64,000 nucleotides of DNA. It comes from Babylonia areolata. Taxonomy: Eukaryota > Mollusca > Gastropoda > Neogastropoda > Buccinidae. Shown one piece after another: positions 46,451 through 58,031 of this stretch (the first letter of the stretch is position 1; each line of letters starts with the position of its first letter). The stretch spans positions 7,219,810-7,283,809 of the forward strand of contig NC_134879.1 in the NCBI RefSeq assembly GCF_041734735.1, written 5' to 3'. The notes below the pieces were generated by a model. It saw nothing but the letters and a program-made list of their open reading frames with translations. It ran no database searches and had not been told where the DNA came from. Made by a program: the position numbers and the translations under genes.

Positions 46451-46815
46451 TAGTCTCCGAAGTCGGTTTTCATTTTTGTTTTTTGTTTGTTTTGTTTTTT
46501 GTTCATATAAAGCAGATGGAATTTGTTAGCGATAAGTACGTTTATCAAATTTGCACATTCAAATGGTAATTGCTATTTAAACATATTTGCGTTTTCGTAT
46601 TAAGTTATAGTGTTGAGTATTTGAATGTATTCTTTTGGGCGTAGAAGTATCCGAGCATCACTTGATAGCAGTATTCCGTAAGCAACTGGAGTGAAAGGAT
46701 GAATAAAAAATTTTAGATAATGAACATGGAAGAAAGAAGAATAAGAAGAAACTGAGAAGAGAAACAAGAAAGAAAAAGAGGGTATTGAAGAAAGGTATCT
46801 CCATTAAAAAATCAA

Positions 46816-46825
<10 letters not shown>

Positions 46826-46869
<44 letters not shown>

Positions 46870-46980
46870 GTTTCTTAACCTTTCATTCACGGTTTGCATG
46901 ACATCTGATTCTAATTCTGATTCATACACACACACACACACACACTGGCACGCGCGCGCGCGTGCGCGTGCGCGCGCGCT
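46826..46980. repeat. TC, AC and alternating CG microsatellites
   Basis: (TC)n at 46,828-46,864, then ordinary sequence. (AC)n follows at 46,926-46,946 and a CG/CGTG alternating tract at 46,952-46,979, the most Z-DNA-prone stretch of the window. Confidence 0.9.
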
Positions 46981-47035
46981 CCATGAAATGATGGTTTAGC
47001 GGTTTATTTTGCAGATAATTTGGGGGGTCAGCTTT

Positions 47036-47335
47036 ATGTTCCTCCAGATCTATGTTCCCCAAAATTTTCCTTCAGCCAGCTACAAGTTCTTACAGGACTA
47101 TGTTCCCCCAGGTCTATGTTCCCACGGGTCTATGTTCCCCTAAATTTACGTTTTCTGGGTCTTTGTTTCCCCAGGTCTTTGTTCTCCCAGTCTATATTCC
47201 CCCAGGTCGATGTTCCCCAAAAAACGTTTTTGGTAGGTCTATGTTCCCCGAGGTCTATATTACTCCAGGTCTATGTTCCCCCAGGTCTGTATTCCCCCCG
47301 AGTCTTTGTTACCCTAAACATACGTTTGTTTAATC
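47036..47335. repeat. AGGTCTATGTTCCCCC minisatellite
   Basis: About 18 degenerate 15-17-bp units built on GGTCTATGTTCCCC. The same core occurs at 37,385-37,500. It is non-coding. Confidence 0.85.
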
Positions 47336-47354
47336 ACACATACACTTCAGGGTG

Positions 47355-48045
47355 CTTGTCAGCAGTGGTCAGCAGTAGTCAATGGTCAGCAGTCAGTTGT
47401 GGTCGGCGGTGGTCACCAGTCAGTGGTGGACAGTGGTCTGTGGCGGTCAGTAGTTGTCAGTCATGCTCAACGGTGGTCAGTAGTATGTAGTGGTCAGCGG
47501 TCGTCAACAGTAGTCAGTGATCTGTAGTGGTCAGTGGTGGTCAGCAGTGGTCAGTAGTTGTCCGCGGTTAATGGTGGTCAGTAGTGGTCCGTATATAGTG
47601 GTCAGTGGTTCTCAGCGGTGGTAAGTGGTGGTCAATGGTGCTCTGCGATTGGGTCAGCAGTAGTCAGAGGTCAGCAGTGGTCAGTGATGGGCAGTGGTGG
47701 TTAGTAGTAGTCAGTGGTGTCAGTGGTTAGCAGGTAAGTGGTCAGTGGTGGTCAGCAGTGGTCAGCGCTGGGCAGCGATGGTCAGTTGTCAGTCGTGGTC
47801 AGAAGTGGCCAGCAGTGGTCAGTAGTGGTCAGTGGTCAATAGTTATCAGTGGTAAGTATATAGTGGTCAGTGGTCGGTTCTGATCGGTAAGCGGTTGTAA
47901 GTGATCAGTATTGCTAGTGGTCAGTGGTGGTCAGTTGTCAGTAGGGGTCAGTGTTGCTCAACAGTAGTCAGCATTGGTCAGTGTTCAGCAGTGATCAGCG
48001 GTTGTCATCAGTGGTCAATAGTGGTCAGTGGTCAGTATATAGACA
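47355..48045. repeat. GGTCAGTAGT-type minisatellite
   Basis: About 70 short units of 9-12 bp (GGTCAGCAGT, GGTCAGTGGT and variants) in one orientation. The strand is G-rich without long G runs. Open frames in it are artefacts. Confidence 0.85.
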
Positions 48046-48209
48046 TGCTTCCTTGCACTGCATGTCAACTAGGTCACTGTTAACCTCTTTGATGTCTGAA
48101 AGTGAGTATGAGGTGAGTGGGCGTGGCACTGGCAGGCATGGCACGTGTGTGTGTGTGTGTGTGCGTGTGTGTGTGTGTGTGTGTGTGCCTGCGAGCACGC
48201 GCGTGTGTG

Positions 48210-48990
48210 AACATAAACGCTAAGGTCAACAACAGGATCGCCAATGCCAGCGCCGCCTTTGGGAGACTCCGTGAGAACGTCATGGAGTGGGGACGACTCA
48301 GCTCTACCATTAAGCTGAAGGTCTACTGTGCAGTGATCCTGACCACCCTCCTTTACGCCAGCGAGACCTGGACTGTCTACAGCAGACACACCAGACAGCT
48401 TAACCTGAGCTGTCTCTGCAGACTCCTCCACATCAGGTGGCAGGACAAAGTCCCTGACACGGAAGTCCTGGACGAGCTGGCCTCTGCAGCGTCTAAACCC
48501 TCCTGCAGAAAGCCCAAGCCAAGTGGGCTGGACATGTGGTCAGAATGTCAGACAGCCGACTGTCTACTAGTAATCAGCTGGTATAAGGAGAACTGTGTCA
48601 GGGCAAGCGCTCCCTTGGAGGACAGAAGAAACGCTACGAAGACTGCCTCAAAGCGTCCCTCAAAGTCCTGGGCGTCAACATCAACACGTGGGAGACACTT
48701 GTTCTGGGCCGTCCGGCTTGGCACACCATAATCACCACAGAAGCCCGTGCAGCTGAAGCCAGGCGCATCACCGAAGCGCACCGAAAGCGTGCTGTGCGCA
48801 AGGCCCGAGCAGCATCCACAGCAACACCCAATCACTTGTGTCCCATATGTGGGCGAGACTTCAAGGCCCGGACTGGTCTCACCATTCACCTCCGGACCCA
48901 CAGCCACCGATCTTCCTACTGACTCTTGAAGCCGTGGTCATCTTCGAATCCGAAAGACGAACATCTTCACATCACTTTTTTGACGAACAT
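48210..48990 (+). mobile_element. 5'-truncated LINE-A-like 3' end
   Basis: Encodes NRIANASAAFGRLRENV, LLYASETWTVYSRH, RLLHIRWQDKVPDTEVL and, after frame changes, an RKAR-rich stretch plus the finger CPICGRDFKARTGLTIHLRTH (about 48,840-48,900). This parallels the LINE-A C-terminus but is a distinct subfamily. It abuts a (TG)n tract at 48,148-48,186. At least two frame changes lie between 48,430 and 48,800. Confidence 0.8.
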
Positions 48991-49019
48991 CATCATCACT
49001 TTTTTTTTTGTTTTTGTTT

Positions 49020-49130
49020 TTTTGCATTAATTGCAAAGTGGCTTGAGTGTTGGAAGGAGTTATATGAATCCCCATTATTAGTATTTATTATTATTATTAT
49101 TATTACTATTATTATCATCATTATCATCAT
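49020..49130 (+). mobile_element. L2/CR1-like 3' tail with TTA repeats
   Basis: TTGCAAAGTGGCTTGAGTG and GGAGTTATATGAATCC, then a TTA/ATT run (49,086-49,125). This matches the TAAAGCGCTTTGAGTG..CGCTATATAAAT shape of L2-type 3' ends. It may be the true end of the preceding element or a separate fragment. Confidence 0.5.
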
Positions 49131-49215
49131 TAATGTAAATGTGATACAGACTGGTTCGGTGAGCGAAGTGTACACAGGGGGTATATTCCAGCTATGAGGG
49201 GTATGAAATGGCCTA

Positions 49216-49246
49216 GGCTGGTTCTTACCCGGGGTAAGAACCAGCC
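49216..49246. repeat. Perfect 14-bp-arm hairpin
   Basis: GGCTGGTTCTTACC, then CGG, then GGTAAGAACCAGCC: a flawless inverted repeat with a 3-base loop, inside the repeat related to 45,532-45,665. Confidence 0.95.
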
Positions 49247-49348
49247 AGGGATAGGTTTCGGCCTGTTACACCGAGACCCATGACAAGTCTCTAGTTAATT
49301 CACTCTCTGTCACAAATTCTGATAGGTTCACAAATATATAAGCATGCA

Positions 49349-49424
49349 CTCAAAGGCCTGAGTAAGTGCGTTGGAGTATGCTGCTGGTCACTGAGGCATC
49401 TAGTGATTAGCAGATGTGGCGTAG
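49349..49424 (+). mobile_element. Truncated LINE-I tail copy
   Basis: CTCAAAGGCCTGAGTAAGTG through CAGATGTGGCGTAG. The last third of the tail is missing where it meets the CR1/L2-like LINE. Confidence 0.65.
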
Positions 49425-49711
49425 AGGTCTGTTTTAGGCCCAGTTCTCTTCACACTGTACACTGCACCTCTCGCTGAAATTATTACTACCACAATGTTAG
49501 TCATCATTCCTATGCTGATGACGCTCAACTTCAGAACAGTGATACCCCTGAAAAATTGTCCTCGCTCTTGCAAGAAACATCTGAATGCTTCCTGGCCAAA
49601 GTTCAAAACTGGATGACACCAGAGTAAGTTACAATTGAACGCAGACAAAACCGAAGCAATGATCATAGGAACTACACAAAAACTCTCTTCCATCACAACT
49701 GACAAAATCAA
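49425..49711 (+). pseudogene. CR1/L2-like LINE RT, left part
   Basis: Frames read TGTTTTAGGCCCAGT (GSVLGPVLF in relatives), a YADDAQLQ-type catalytic block near 49,515 and, open, LNADKTEAMIIGTTQKLSS (about 49,630-49,690). It is broken by frame changes. The sequence stops at GACAAAATCAA (49,701-49,711), which is repeated at 58,032-58,042 where the same RT continues; the 8.3 kb between is an insertion. Confidence 0.8.
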
Positions 49712-50181
49712 CCCTTTTTTTTCAACCTTTTTATTCAAGATTTTCACAAATACAGTGGCAACAATAAGGTGTACAAGAAAGAAAAAAAAGAGGAAAAAAA
49801 CCACACACAAATTCAGAAGAATACAAAAGAAACACTTTTACATAATTTGCCATATAGTCACATAACCTGTATCTCTCATGCGTGTCCACATCCACACACA
49901 CTCACACACGCACAAACAAAACAAAAAAACAGAAAAAGAAACACACACACATGCAAAAAAACCCGTATCCAAATCATGCATGCATAGTATATAACCAATG
50001 TAATTTATAAAAAAAACAAAAAAAAAAAAAAAACAAAAAAACAGACAAAAAAGAAAAAAAAGAAGAAAAAGTAAAGAAAATGAAAACCAAAACAACAACA
50101 ACAACAACAACAACAAAACCACACACATTCATTTCCAGAATTTGGATAAGGTGAATCTTCATTAATGTGGATGGTCTTTAA

Positions 50182-53100
50182 TTACAAGGTAATACAAATT
50201 AATATATGCTCTCTTTTTTTTTTATTGTATGGCCTATTTATGCTGTGCGGGAGATTTGTTTTGATCTCAAGAACTGCTCTGACTCTACTAATAAAGGATA
50301 AATATATACTACTGTACAAGGGTGGATTTATCTTTGGTTGTCTATCAGTGGAATGTAGTAAAACCACTTTATTCTGAATGATGTGTGACACATATTTATG
50401 TATGACAAATATTTTTTTTTTATAAGTTGTACCGTGCCTTAATTTGATGCAAAAAGGTTTCCAGTACTGGTGGTGTGAATCTATTCTACATTTATAGATA
50501 TAAAATTTAGCATACAGGATTAAGAAATCTAGGATATCACGAGATGAAATTGTTACGCAATTACCGAACAGAATCATCTCTTCTGTTAATTCTAAGTTTG
50601 AAATATGTTGGTATTTTTTGTTCAAAGTCCGTTCAATAACAGACCAAAAAGAACTTACAATATCACATCTCCAAAACAGATGTTCGATATCCTCACTTTC
50701 TAAGTGGCGGAAGCTACTTGTATCATCTTGCCCAATTTTCATTCTTTTCAGTATTTTGTTTGTTGCTATTATCCTGTGAACAAGCCGAACCTGAAACCTC
50801 TGGAGTGTAACTTCTTTTTTTTTTCTTTTTTTTTTTCTTTTTCTTTTTTTTATGAAATGTAATATCCCAATTTATATCTGTTCGTAACTTATTGCTCCAT
50901 CTTATGCAACAGTTTGGCTTCGTATAGTTATCGTTTATTATTTCAAAGTATGCTCCAGTTCCTTTACTGACAGAATAAATAATCTGCAATGATTTTTTTA
51001 ATATCTAAAGATTTATTTCTTTGTATTCCAAAATCAAACTTATCGCAGTATTTTTTGATAGCCTGGATTCAGCCATGATAAGCAATGAAATGCGTATTTA
51101 CATCATATATTGTCTTAGATTGATTAAAACTGAGGAAGCTGCCATTATTCTGCATAAGGTGGTGGATAAAATAAATACCCTTTTCTGTCCATCGTTTGAA
51201 CAATATATGCTTGTTTCCAATCTTAATGTTCTCGTTACAAAAAAATAAGTTCACTTACAAGTTCTTCTGCATTTGCTATTTTCACTTTGCGTTCAAAGAT
51301 CCCATATGCTACTAAGACATCAACCCCAAAACGATTTACTTTCTCATTTATAGGTAAACAGTTACCATACAGTTTAAGTTGATTAATCATAGGGAACATG
51401 TCTGAGATGATATTTTTCCATTTATGACTGGTTTTTCCAAGCTTTCGAATCCAACTAAGTTTTAATCCGTTTATAAATGTTTTTAAGTCAAACATACCTA
51501 GACCTCCTTTCTCAATACTTTTTATGATGGTTTTTCTACTTATACAATCTTTCTTTTTATTCTAGATAAATCTGTAACATAGTTTCTGCAAGTTACAAAT
51601 GAAAGTATCGGGTGGATTTGGCAAAAGTAAACATAGCTGGATAATCTTAGATAGGATCAAAGATTTCAGTACAGCTATTCTTCCAATTGGTGTAATCAGC
51701 CTCTTAATCCAAACTCGATATAACATTACAATTTCAGAAAATTTATCATTATAGTTGAGATCTTCAACATTATCTAAGTCGGCTGTCAACCAGATTCCAA
51801 GAATCTCAAATTTCTGTGGATTCCATTCCATTTTTAAGTGAGGTAAGTATTTAACTGCTGATGATTGTTTTTACTTCCTAGCCATACAGCTTGCGTTTTT
51901 TCAGTGTCCATACATAATCATGATTTGTTCCCAAAGGAGCTTATCGTTTCTATTGTTTCCTGAAAGGATACTGCATCACCTTCTGATGTCATCTGTGTGT
52001 CATCAGCAAATTGTGAAATCTTTTGAACATCATTATTAATCATAATCCCTTTAATATTGTCATTTTCTCTTATCATTAATCCAAGAATTTCTACATAAAG
52101 CAAAAACAAATAAGGTGATATTGGATCGCCTTGACGGCATCTCTTTCTACTGAAAACCATGAGGAAGTCTGTCCATTTGTAACTACAGTAGATTTTATGC
52201 TATTATAAAGAGTTTGAACCCAACGACAAATAGATTGACCAAACCCGAATGCTTTCAAAACTTTCAACATAAAATTCCAATTTACAGAGTCGAAAGCCTT
52301 CTGAAAGTCAATACAAAGTAGTAGACCAGGTAACTTATTATGATTTAGATAATGAATAATATCATATATAAGCCGAATATTATCTCCCATATATCTATTT
52401 GACATAAAGCCAGTTTGATCTGTGTTGATGAGGGAGGGAAGTACAGATTTAAGACGATTTGCTATACATGCAGAACCAATCTTATAAACAACATTTAAAA
52501 GTGTAACGGGCCTCCAGTTTTTAATGTACTCCTTAGGTTTATCTCCTTTAGGAATGCAAATGATTACACCTTCTTTTTGTGTGGAGGATAACTCTCCTTT
52601 TTCATAACCACTATATATAGACCTAATGACTAAAGGACCTAACTGTTTCCAAAAAACCTTAAAAAATTCAGCCGAAAAACCATCAGTGTCAGGGCTTTTG
52701 TTGTTGCTCATAATCTTAAGAGCATAGCTTGCTTCTTCTAAAGTAATTCTACCTTCCAATTCAATTATTTCTTCGGGTAATAGTTTTGGGATATCAAGTA
52801 CAGTATCTTCAATTTCAGAATTTTCTACTTCTCTTTTTCTATATAGATTTTCATAAAAAGTTTTAACTTCATTAACAATGTCACTTTGATCAAATAATCC
52901 CATTCCTTCATCTGAAATAAGTTTTCTCATAACTTTACTGACATAATGTCGTTTTTCTGAGTTGCAAAAATATTTAGTTATTTTTTCTCCTTGTGATACT
53001 TTTTTTTAAAATTCCGAATTTCCATTTGTGTTTCTACGCATTCTTCTAATTGTTTTACTTCTGTGTTTGTTTTATTGGGTTTTCTTTCTAACCTCTGAAT

Positions 53101-53265
53101 TTCTGATTCTATTGCGATCTCTTTTTCGTTCATTTTTCTTTTCTTCATAGTTGCATATGCTATAGTTTTAGACCTGATTTTCATTAAAAGAACATCTAAA
53201 AGGATTGTGAATTGAATTTCAGACAAAGGAATGTTATGAATGTCTTCTGGATCATAAACTAACAC
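50182..53265 (-). pseudogene. LINE-D reverse transcriptase and C-terminal region
   Basis: Starts with VLVYDPEDIHNIPL (continuing the frame cut by LINE-C) and a charged linker, then RT: SPDTDGFSAEFFKVFW, NWRPVTLLNVVYKIG, GFMSNRYMGDNIRLIYDII, LLCIDFQKAFDSVNW; a frame change near 52,150; RQGDPISPYLFLLYVEILG and ISQFADDTQMTSEG (catalytic DD intact). Later frames hold ILGIWLTADL, PIGRIAVLKSLILSKI, LKTFINGLKLSWIRK and the tail SEDIEHLFWRCDIVSSFW, the L1-style HLFW.C zinc-binding end. There are several breaks between 50,750 and 51,920 and a poly-T block at 50,812-50,850. L1/Tx1-type by motif style. Confidence 0.8.
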
Positions 53266-53270
53266 AGCAT

Positions 53271-54681
53271 CCTCTCCCGTAGTCTGGGTTCAGACCGTTG
53301 GGGCACCGCTGCTGACCTGGCCACCACCCCTCTCCACTCTTCACGGTTTTCTGATTTCCTCAGGGCGTCACCGAGCGTCAAGCCTGTCCACCCCCGGATG
53401 TTGTCTTCCCATCTCTTCTTCTGCCGTCCTCTCCTTCTGCCTCCTTGTACGGTGCCTTGCAGGAACGTTTTGGCAAGACCAGATGATCGGGAGATGTGTC
53501 CATACCACCTAAGTTTGCGTTTTTTCACTATGGACAGAAGGTCTTCGTAGGGTCCAATACTTTGCTTGATTCTGTTCTTCACTTCCGTGTTGGTGATGTG
53601 GTCTCTGTAGGAGATGCCAAGTAGTCTACGAAAGCATCTCATCTCGACAGCTTGGATTCTTCTCTCGATGTCTGCAGTCAGGGTCCAAGTCTCGCAGGCG
53701 TAGAGCAATATTGATATAACCAGGGAACGCATCAGTCTGATTTTTGAGCTGAGAGCGATGTTTTTGTTGTTCCAGATGGTGTTCAGCTTGTTGAGTGCCA
53801 TTGTTGTTTGGGCAATTCTCGAGAGTACTTCTGGTTTAGATCCTTCATCTGACACGATTGCTCCCAGATATTTGAAGCTGTGGACTGTTTTAAGCTTTTC
53901 GTCGTTGACTTTGATGGCAATGCTGATGCCGTTGGTGTTGTTAGTCATCAGTTTGGTTTTCTCCGCACTGATTTGCATTCCATACGATGTGGAGGCTTTG
54001 TCTAGATGTTTGACCAGGCTTGCCAGTTCTTCTTCTTTTCCAGCCAGTCCATCAATGTCGTCGGCAAAACGTAGGTTTGTGATTGTTCTGCCGCCTATGC
54101 TGACTGTTCCTACATGCTCTTCCAGTGCGTCAGTCATTATTCTTTCTAAGAAGATGTTGAAGAGTTTTGGGGAGAGTAGACAGCCTTGTCTCACTCCGAC
54201 TGTGGTTCTGAACCAGTCCCCGATGCTATTGTTGAGGTAGACGGCGCTGGTGGCTTTGTCATAGAGGTGTTGTATCAGTCTGATCAGGTTGGCGTTGATG
54301 TTGTACAGATTCATGGTAGCCCACAAAGCTGCATGCCAGACCCTGTCAAATGCCTTCTTAAAATCAATGAAGACGTGGTAGAGGTCTTGTTGGTGTTGAT
54401 GGTACCTCTCACATAGCAACCTCAAGTTGAAGATTTGTTCAGTTGTGCTCCTTCCTGGTCTGAAACCTGCCTGTTCTTCAGCAATGATGTTTTCTGCTTG
54501 TGGTTTCAGTCTGTTAAGCAGGATCTTCAACATGACTTTGCTGGGATGACTAATCAGGCTGATGGTGCGGTAGTTTTGACACTGCTGGAGATTGCCCTTC
54601 TTGGGGAGGGTGATGATCAGTGATTGTGTCCACGGTGTGGGCCATTCCCCTGTTTGCCAGATCTTGTTGCAGATTTTCAGT
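53271..54681 (-). mobile_element. 5'-truncated LINE-C inside LINE-D
   Basis: A 1,411-bp insertion with AGCAT on both sides (53,266-53,270 and 54,682-54,686). Removing it restores the LINE-D frame K-E-Y-A-V-L-V-Y-D. The whole insert is open: NYRTISLISHPSKVMLKILL, FRPGRSTTEQIFNLRLLCER, IDFKKAFDRVWHAALWA, VRQGCLLSPKLFNIFLERI, FADDIDGLAG, FKYLGAIVSDEGSK, LRWYGHISRSSGLAKTFLQG and GGRRRGRQKKRWEDNIRGW. It is the best-preserved RT of this family here, lacking only the endonuclease and first RT motifs. Confidence 0.92.
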
Positions 54682-54699
54682 AGCATATTCTTCTTTAAA

Positions 54700-55473
54700 A
54701 AAAGAGTTATTGAATTTCCAAAAGGTGTTCCTTTTAATAATTGTTTTTCCAAATAACAGTTTCAACGAAATCATGGAATGATCTGATCTGTAACCGTATT
54801 TAACATCTGCATCTTCTACATACTGGACTAATGATTCTGATACAAGGAAAAAGTCGAGACGACTTTGTTGAAATGGGGTAGCTCGTCTCTATGTGAATCA
54901 TTTACAGTCAGTGTGGAGTGTGGAGTTCCCTCCATATGTCAGTTAAATCTAAATTTATCATAATGTCCTCAAATTTCTCTTAGCGTCAGGATTGTTCACA
55001 TGTTTATAATTATAATAATCCATATTAGGATCTAATACCAGATTCCAATCACCTGCCATTACTATATTAGAATAAGTAATTTTCTTAACTTCATTCTCTA
55101 AATTTTCATAAAAGACAGGGTTGTTTCTATTAAGGCCATATACATTTATCAATAATAATTCTGTATTTACTGTCACAAGAGATATAAATATATAATTCCC
55201 TCCAATGTCCCTATGTACACTTTTCACTTTAAACTCAAAATTGTTGTTAAATAAGATAGCCACGCCCCTTGACTGTGAATTGTTCGATGAAAAGAAACAA
55301 GTGTATCCCCATTCAGCTCGAATATAGTTTTCTAATTTGGGTTCAAAATGCGTATCTTGCAAAAAAAATAGAATGGTTTTTTGTTTTGTTTTTAAATATT
55401 GAAAGACATCCCTTCTTTTTTTCTAGTTTCCAAGGCCTTGGCAATTTAAAGATACAATGCTTATGGATTCCAT
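54700..55473 (-). pseudogene. LINE-D endonuclease
   Basis: Begins at the ATG at 55,473: SISIVSLNCQGLGN, an in-frame TAG, then KKRRDVFQYLKTK and LQDTHFEPKLENYIRAEWG, SQSRGVAILFNN, INVYGLNRNNP, VMAGDWNLVLDP and, after further frame changes, RLDFFLVSESLVQYVED and YRSDHSMISLKL. All six L1-style APE endonuclease blocks are present in order, so this is ORF2 of the element. At least two frame changes plus the early stop break it. Confidence 0.82.
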
Positions 55474-55681
55474 TACAAAAATTGTTACATGCACAGACTA
55501 AAACTCTTTTTAAAGTAGTATAGGCAACACATGTCAAATACATAAAACCAGAAGTTCTGGGGCGAGCAAATCTGACACGAATACATAACTACACAAAAAC
55601 AAAAACAACAACAACAGGGATTGAAGAATGGACATACAAAAGCGTTGCGAGATGCCGTTGACAGAACAAACAAAAAGGAAA

Positions 55682-55683
<2 letters not shown>

Positions 55684-55714
<31 letters not shown>
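55684..55714. repeat. AC microsatellite
   Basis: (AC)n run. Minus-strand ORFs of VCVCV type here are artefacts. The surrounding 55,480-55,880 has no recognised coding signal. Confidence 0.9.
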
Positions 55715-55717
<3 letters not shown>

Positions 55718-55882
55718 CCCAACCTTTTGTTTATATGATTTCCATTTGTCATATCTGTTGTGTACCCAAACCACCAAGACACTGATGTAGTCTGAACATT
55801 TGATCACCCAATACAATTTGTTTATATCTTCGAAAACAATTGACATGCACACAAAACATACAAATTTCATACATGCAAAAAG

Positions 55883-57476
55883 AAACAAGAGAGGCAAGGC
55901 CTTCAAGACTCACTTGTGATACACTTTTTTTTTTAAATCTAATCGTTAAAATGTGTTCTGTATTTGTTATTATAAAGCTTCGGGTTAAAAGAAAAAGAAA
56001 AAAAAAAGTCCTAACGGCAGATTCGAACTCCGCGTGTTCGGGTGAGGAGAAACTGTCTTGCCCATTACACTATTGTGGCGCCTTAACTGACATTCAAAAA
56101 TATAATATTTAAACATGCTTTTTTAAAGGGCGATAAATCGATTGCGGTATTCGCGTTGAGAACGCTGTTTAAATCATATTATTCTGGTGTATCTTGGGCA
56201 TTCAAAAAATCTTTAAGGGCAATTAAAAATTCTTTTTAAGTCCGCGGTAAAGGAGACGTGGCTATCGCCGCAATCACACTGCAACATTTAGCCGTTTTCT
56301 CTGGATCTATATAGATGTACAAGTTTCAGTTGGTTACACCCGGTTGACACGGTCGATTCAATTTGTCTTTTGTGTTCATTCTAGTTTTATAGTTTTAACG
56401 TTGAAAAAGGAGTATTTTGTTAAACTAATAACACGTAGAGCCAAGTACAAGTACTTCTAAACGTCGTATGAAGTGAAAAGGACTTCATTTTGAGAAAAGT
56501 CTAGACTGGAAATTTTTACGTTTCATCAATTCAAGGGTATTAACTCACATGGTTTATTATTTTTAACTGTGACTTCCAACTGATTCTGTGGATATGTTTA
56601 TGGCAGTTTGGGGCATAATCCGTTAAGTGATGAGGCGTTCACAAATCTTTCTCTGAATAAATATTTAACGGTCTCCTTCTCCAGCTTTCCACCACATGTT
56701 ATCGTGTATTGTCGATTGAATATAGGATTGAACGGGCAGGTCAACAACTTGAGACAAAATGGCGTCGTTCGCGTTCGCGAAGAATATGAGCACGCGCTTT
56801 GAATGTGTATAAATATGTGTACGCAATTGATTTTTGCCCATGACCTTCAGGGCTCAGCCAATAGATCTATAAAGTCCACTCGTTGTATTGATTTTAGTAT
56901 TTTCCGAAAAGGACCACTTGGGCGAATGAACATAGTGAAAGCCCTGTACACTGAGAGTAAAACACACAAGCTTTTTATGCATTGAGCATAATTTCAAAAT
57001 GTAATGTTTAAGATGAGAAAGATCAGTTTAAAGCAAATTAAGTCCCCTAGCATTAATTACAGATTAATTTCCTTTTTTTACTATCTGCACCAAAACGTTT
57101 GCAAAATAAATATAACTTCCATGCTCAGCAAAAGAAGTTCCTGTTTGAACAAAAAATGATAATAATGACTGCTCTTGTTGTTGTGTCAGAATATCAGATC
57201 AAAGTGCCAAGTTTAGAGAATTAAAAAAACAACAACAACATTAAATGCAGTTTGCATATAATTTGGCTTTTTAATCTATTGTTTCAAACAAGATGACTGG
57301 AAAGAACTGAATTTTTCCTATTTTTATGCCTAATTTGGTGTCAACTGACAAAGTATTTGCAGAGAAAATGGCAATGTTAAAGTTTATCACGGACACACAG
57401 ACACACACACACAGAGACAACCGAACACCGGGTTAAAACATGGACACTTTGTTTACACAAGTGAGTCAAAAAAGAG
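55883..57476 (-). mobile_element. 1.6-kb element with inverted ends, copy 2 (empty site)
   Basis: The reverse complement of copy 1 at 10.0-12.0 kb, closely similar throughout. Perfect 12-bp inverted repeats GACTCACTTGTG at 55,907-55,918 and its complement at 57,456-57,467. The tRNA-like block is at 56,002-56,080. It has no LINE insert at GTACTTGGCT (56,439-56,448 minus). Conserved segments such as the CCGCGGTAAAGGAGACGTGG block (near 56,242) and CACTTGGGCGAATGAACATA (near 56,915) have no coding pattern. It lies inside LINE-D. Confidence 0.75.
56002..56080 (-). other. tRNA-like relic in copy 2
   Basis: On the minus strand: CACAATAGTGTAATGGGCAAG (A-box region) then GAGTTCGAATCTGCCGTTAGG (B-box). 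It matches the block at 11,802-11,876. The acceptor stem is not formed, so it is not called a tRNA gene. Confidence 0.6.
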
Positions 57477-58031
57477 AAGTAAAAAATTACAATCTTCACT
57501 TGCACACTGTTCATGGCAATGAACATTACCCAACTGCTGACATGTGCTCCTACGTTTAGTTCAATCAACTGCATGGCTGCACAAAAGGAAATAGGGTCTC
57601 TAAGTATCAAAAACAATGAGAGACATAAAGCAAGGCTGAAGACAAGGGGAAGCGGGTGATGGGGGTTCCTTGCCATATTAAAAAGCAAAAAGCAGAAGAA
57701 TCGGAAAAGGTGACAGTACAATGCCCCTCTAAAGGGCTAGGTATACATGAAAACACTAGGAAAAAAAAAGAGTGAAAACGTTACACTTTTTCAGAGCTAT
57801 CATCAAATCACCAATGCTTAACAATAACAAGGAGGGAGGGGGGGGGGGGGGGGGCAGAAGACATGTTTGGCAGACAAAAGTTCCATTAAAATTCACAAGT
57901 GGTTACCTCAGATGCTATCCTCCATCTTTTCCTTTCAAAAATAAAAAAATTAATTAAAAAAGGTGGGGGGGTTGGGGGGGGGAGGGGGACGGTTGCTACG
58001 TCATTTGTCAAAAGCAAGATGCGCATTTCAA
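57477..58031. other. Unassigned block with G runs, inside the LINE-D insertion
   Basis: Unique-looking sequence. G runs lie at 57,835-57,854 and 57,963-57,989. No protein similarity is recognised on either strand. The target duplication at 58,032 places it within LINE-D, perhaps as its 5' region. Confidence 0.45.

Larger units (their letters stand above)
49712..58031 (-). mobile_element. LINE-D: L1-like LINE with nested insertions
   Basis: An 8,320-bp minus-strand insertion bounded by the 11-bp duplication GACAAAATCAA. The minus-strand 3' end has AATAAA near 49,734-49,729 and a short A-rich tail. Its own sequence is about 5.3 kb after removing LINE-C (53,271-54,681) and the 1.6-kb element (about 55,883-57,476). 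It holds an L1-style endonuclease and RT. No ORF1 is recognisable in 55,480-55,880 or 57,477-58,031, so the assignment of the last block to LINE-D rests on the duplication alone. Confidence 0.8.

Noticed and set aside
57377-57721. 114-codon minus-strand ORF with hydrophobic segments
   Set aside because: Overlaps the end of the 1.6-kb element and its microsatellite; no family features.
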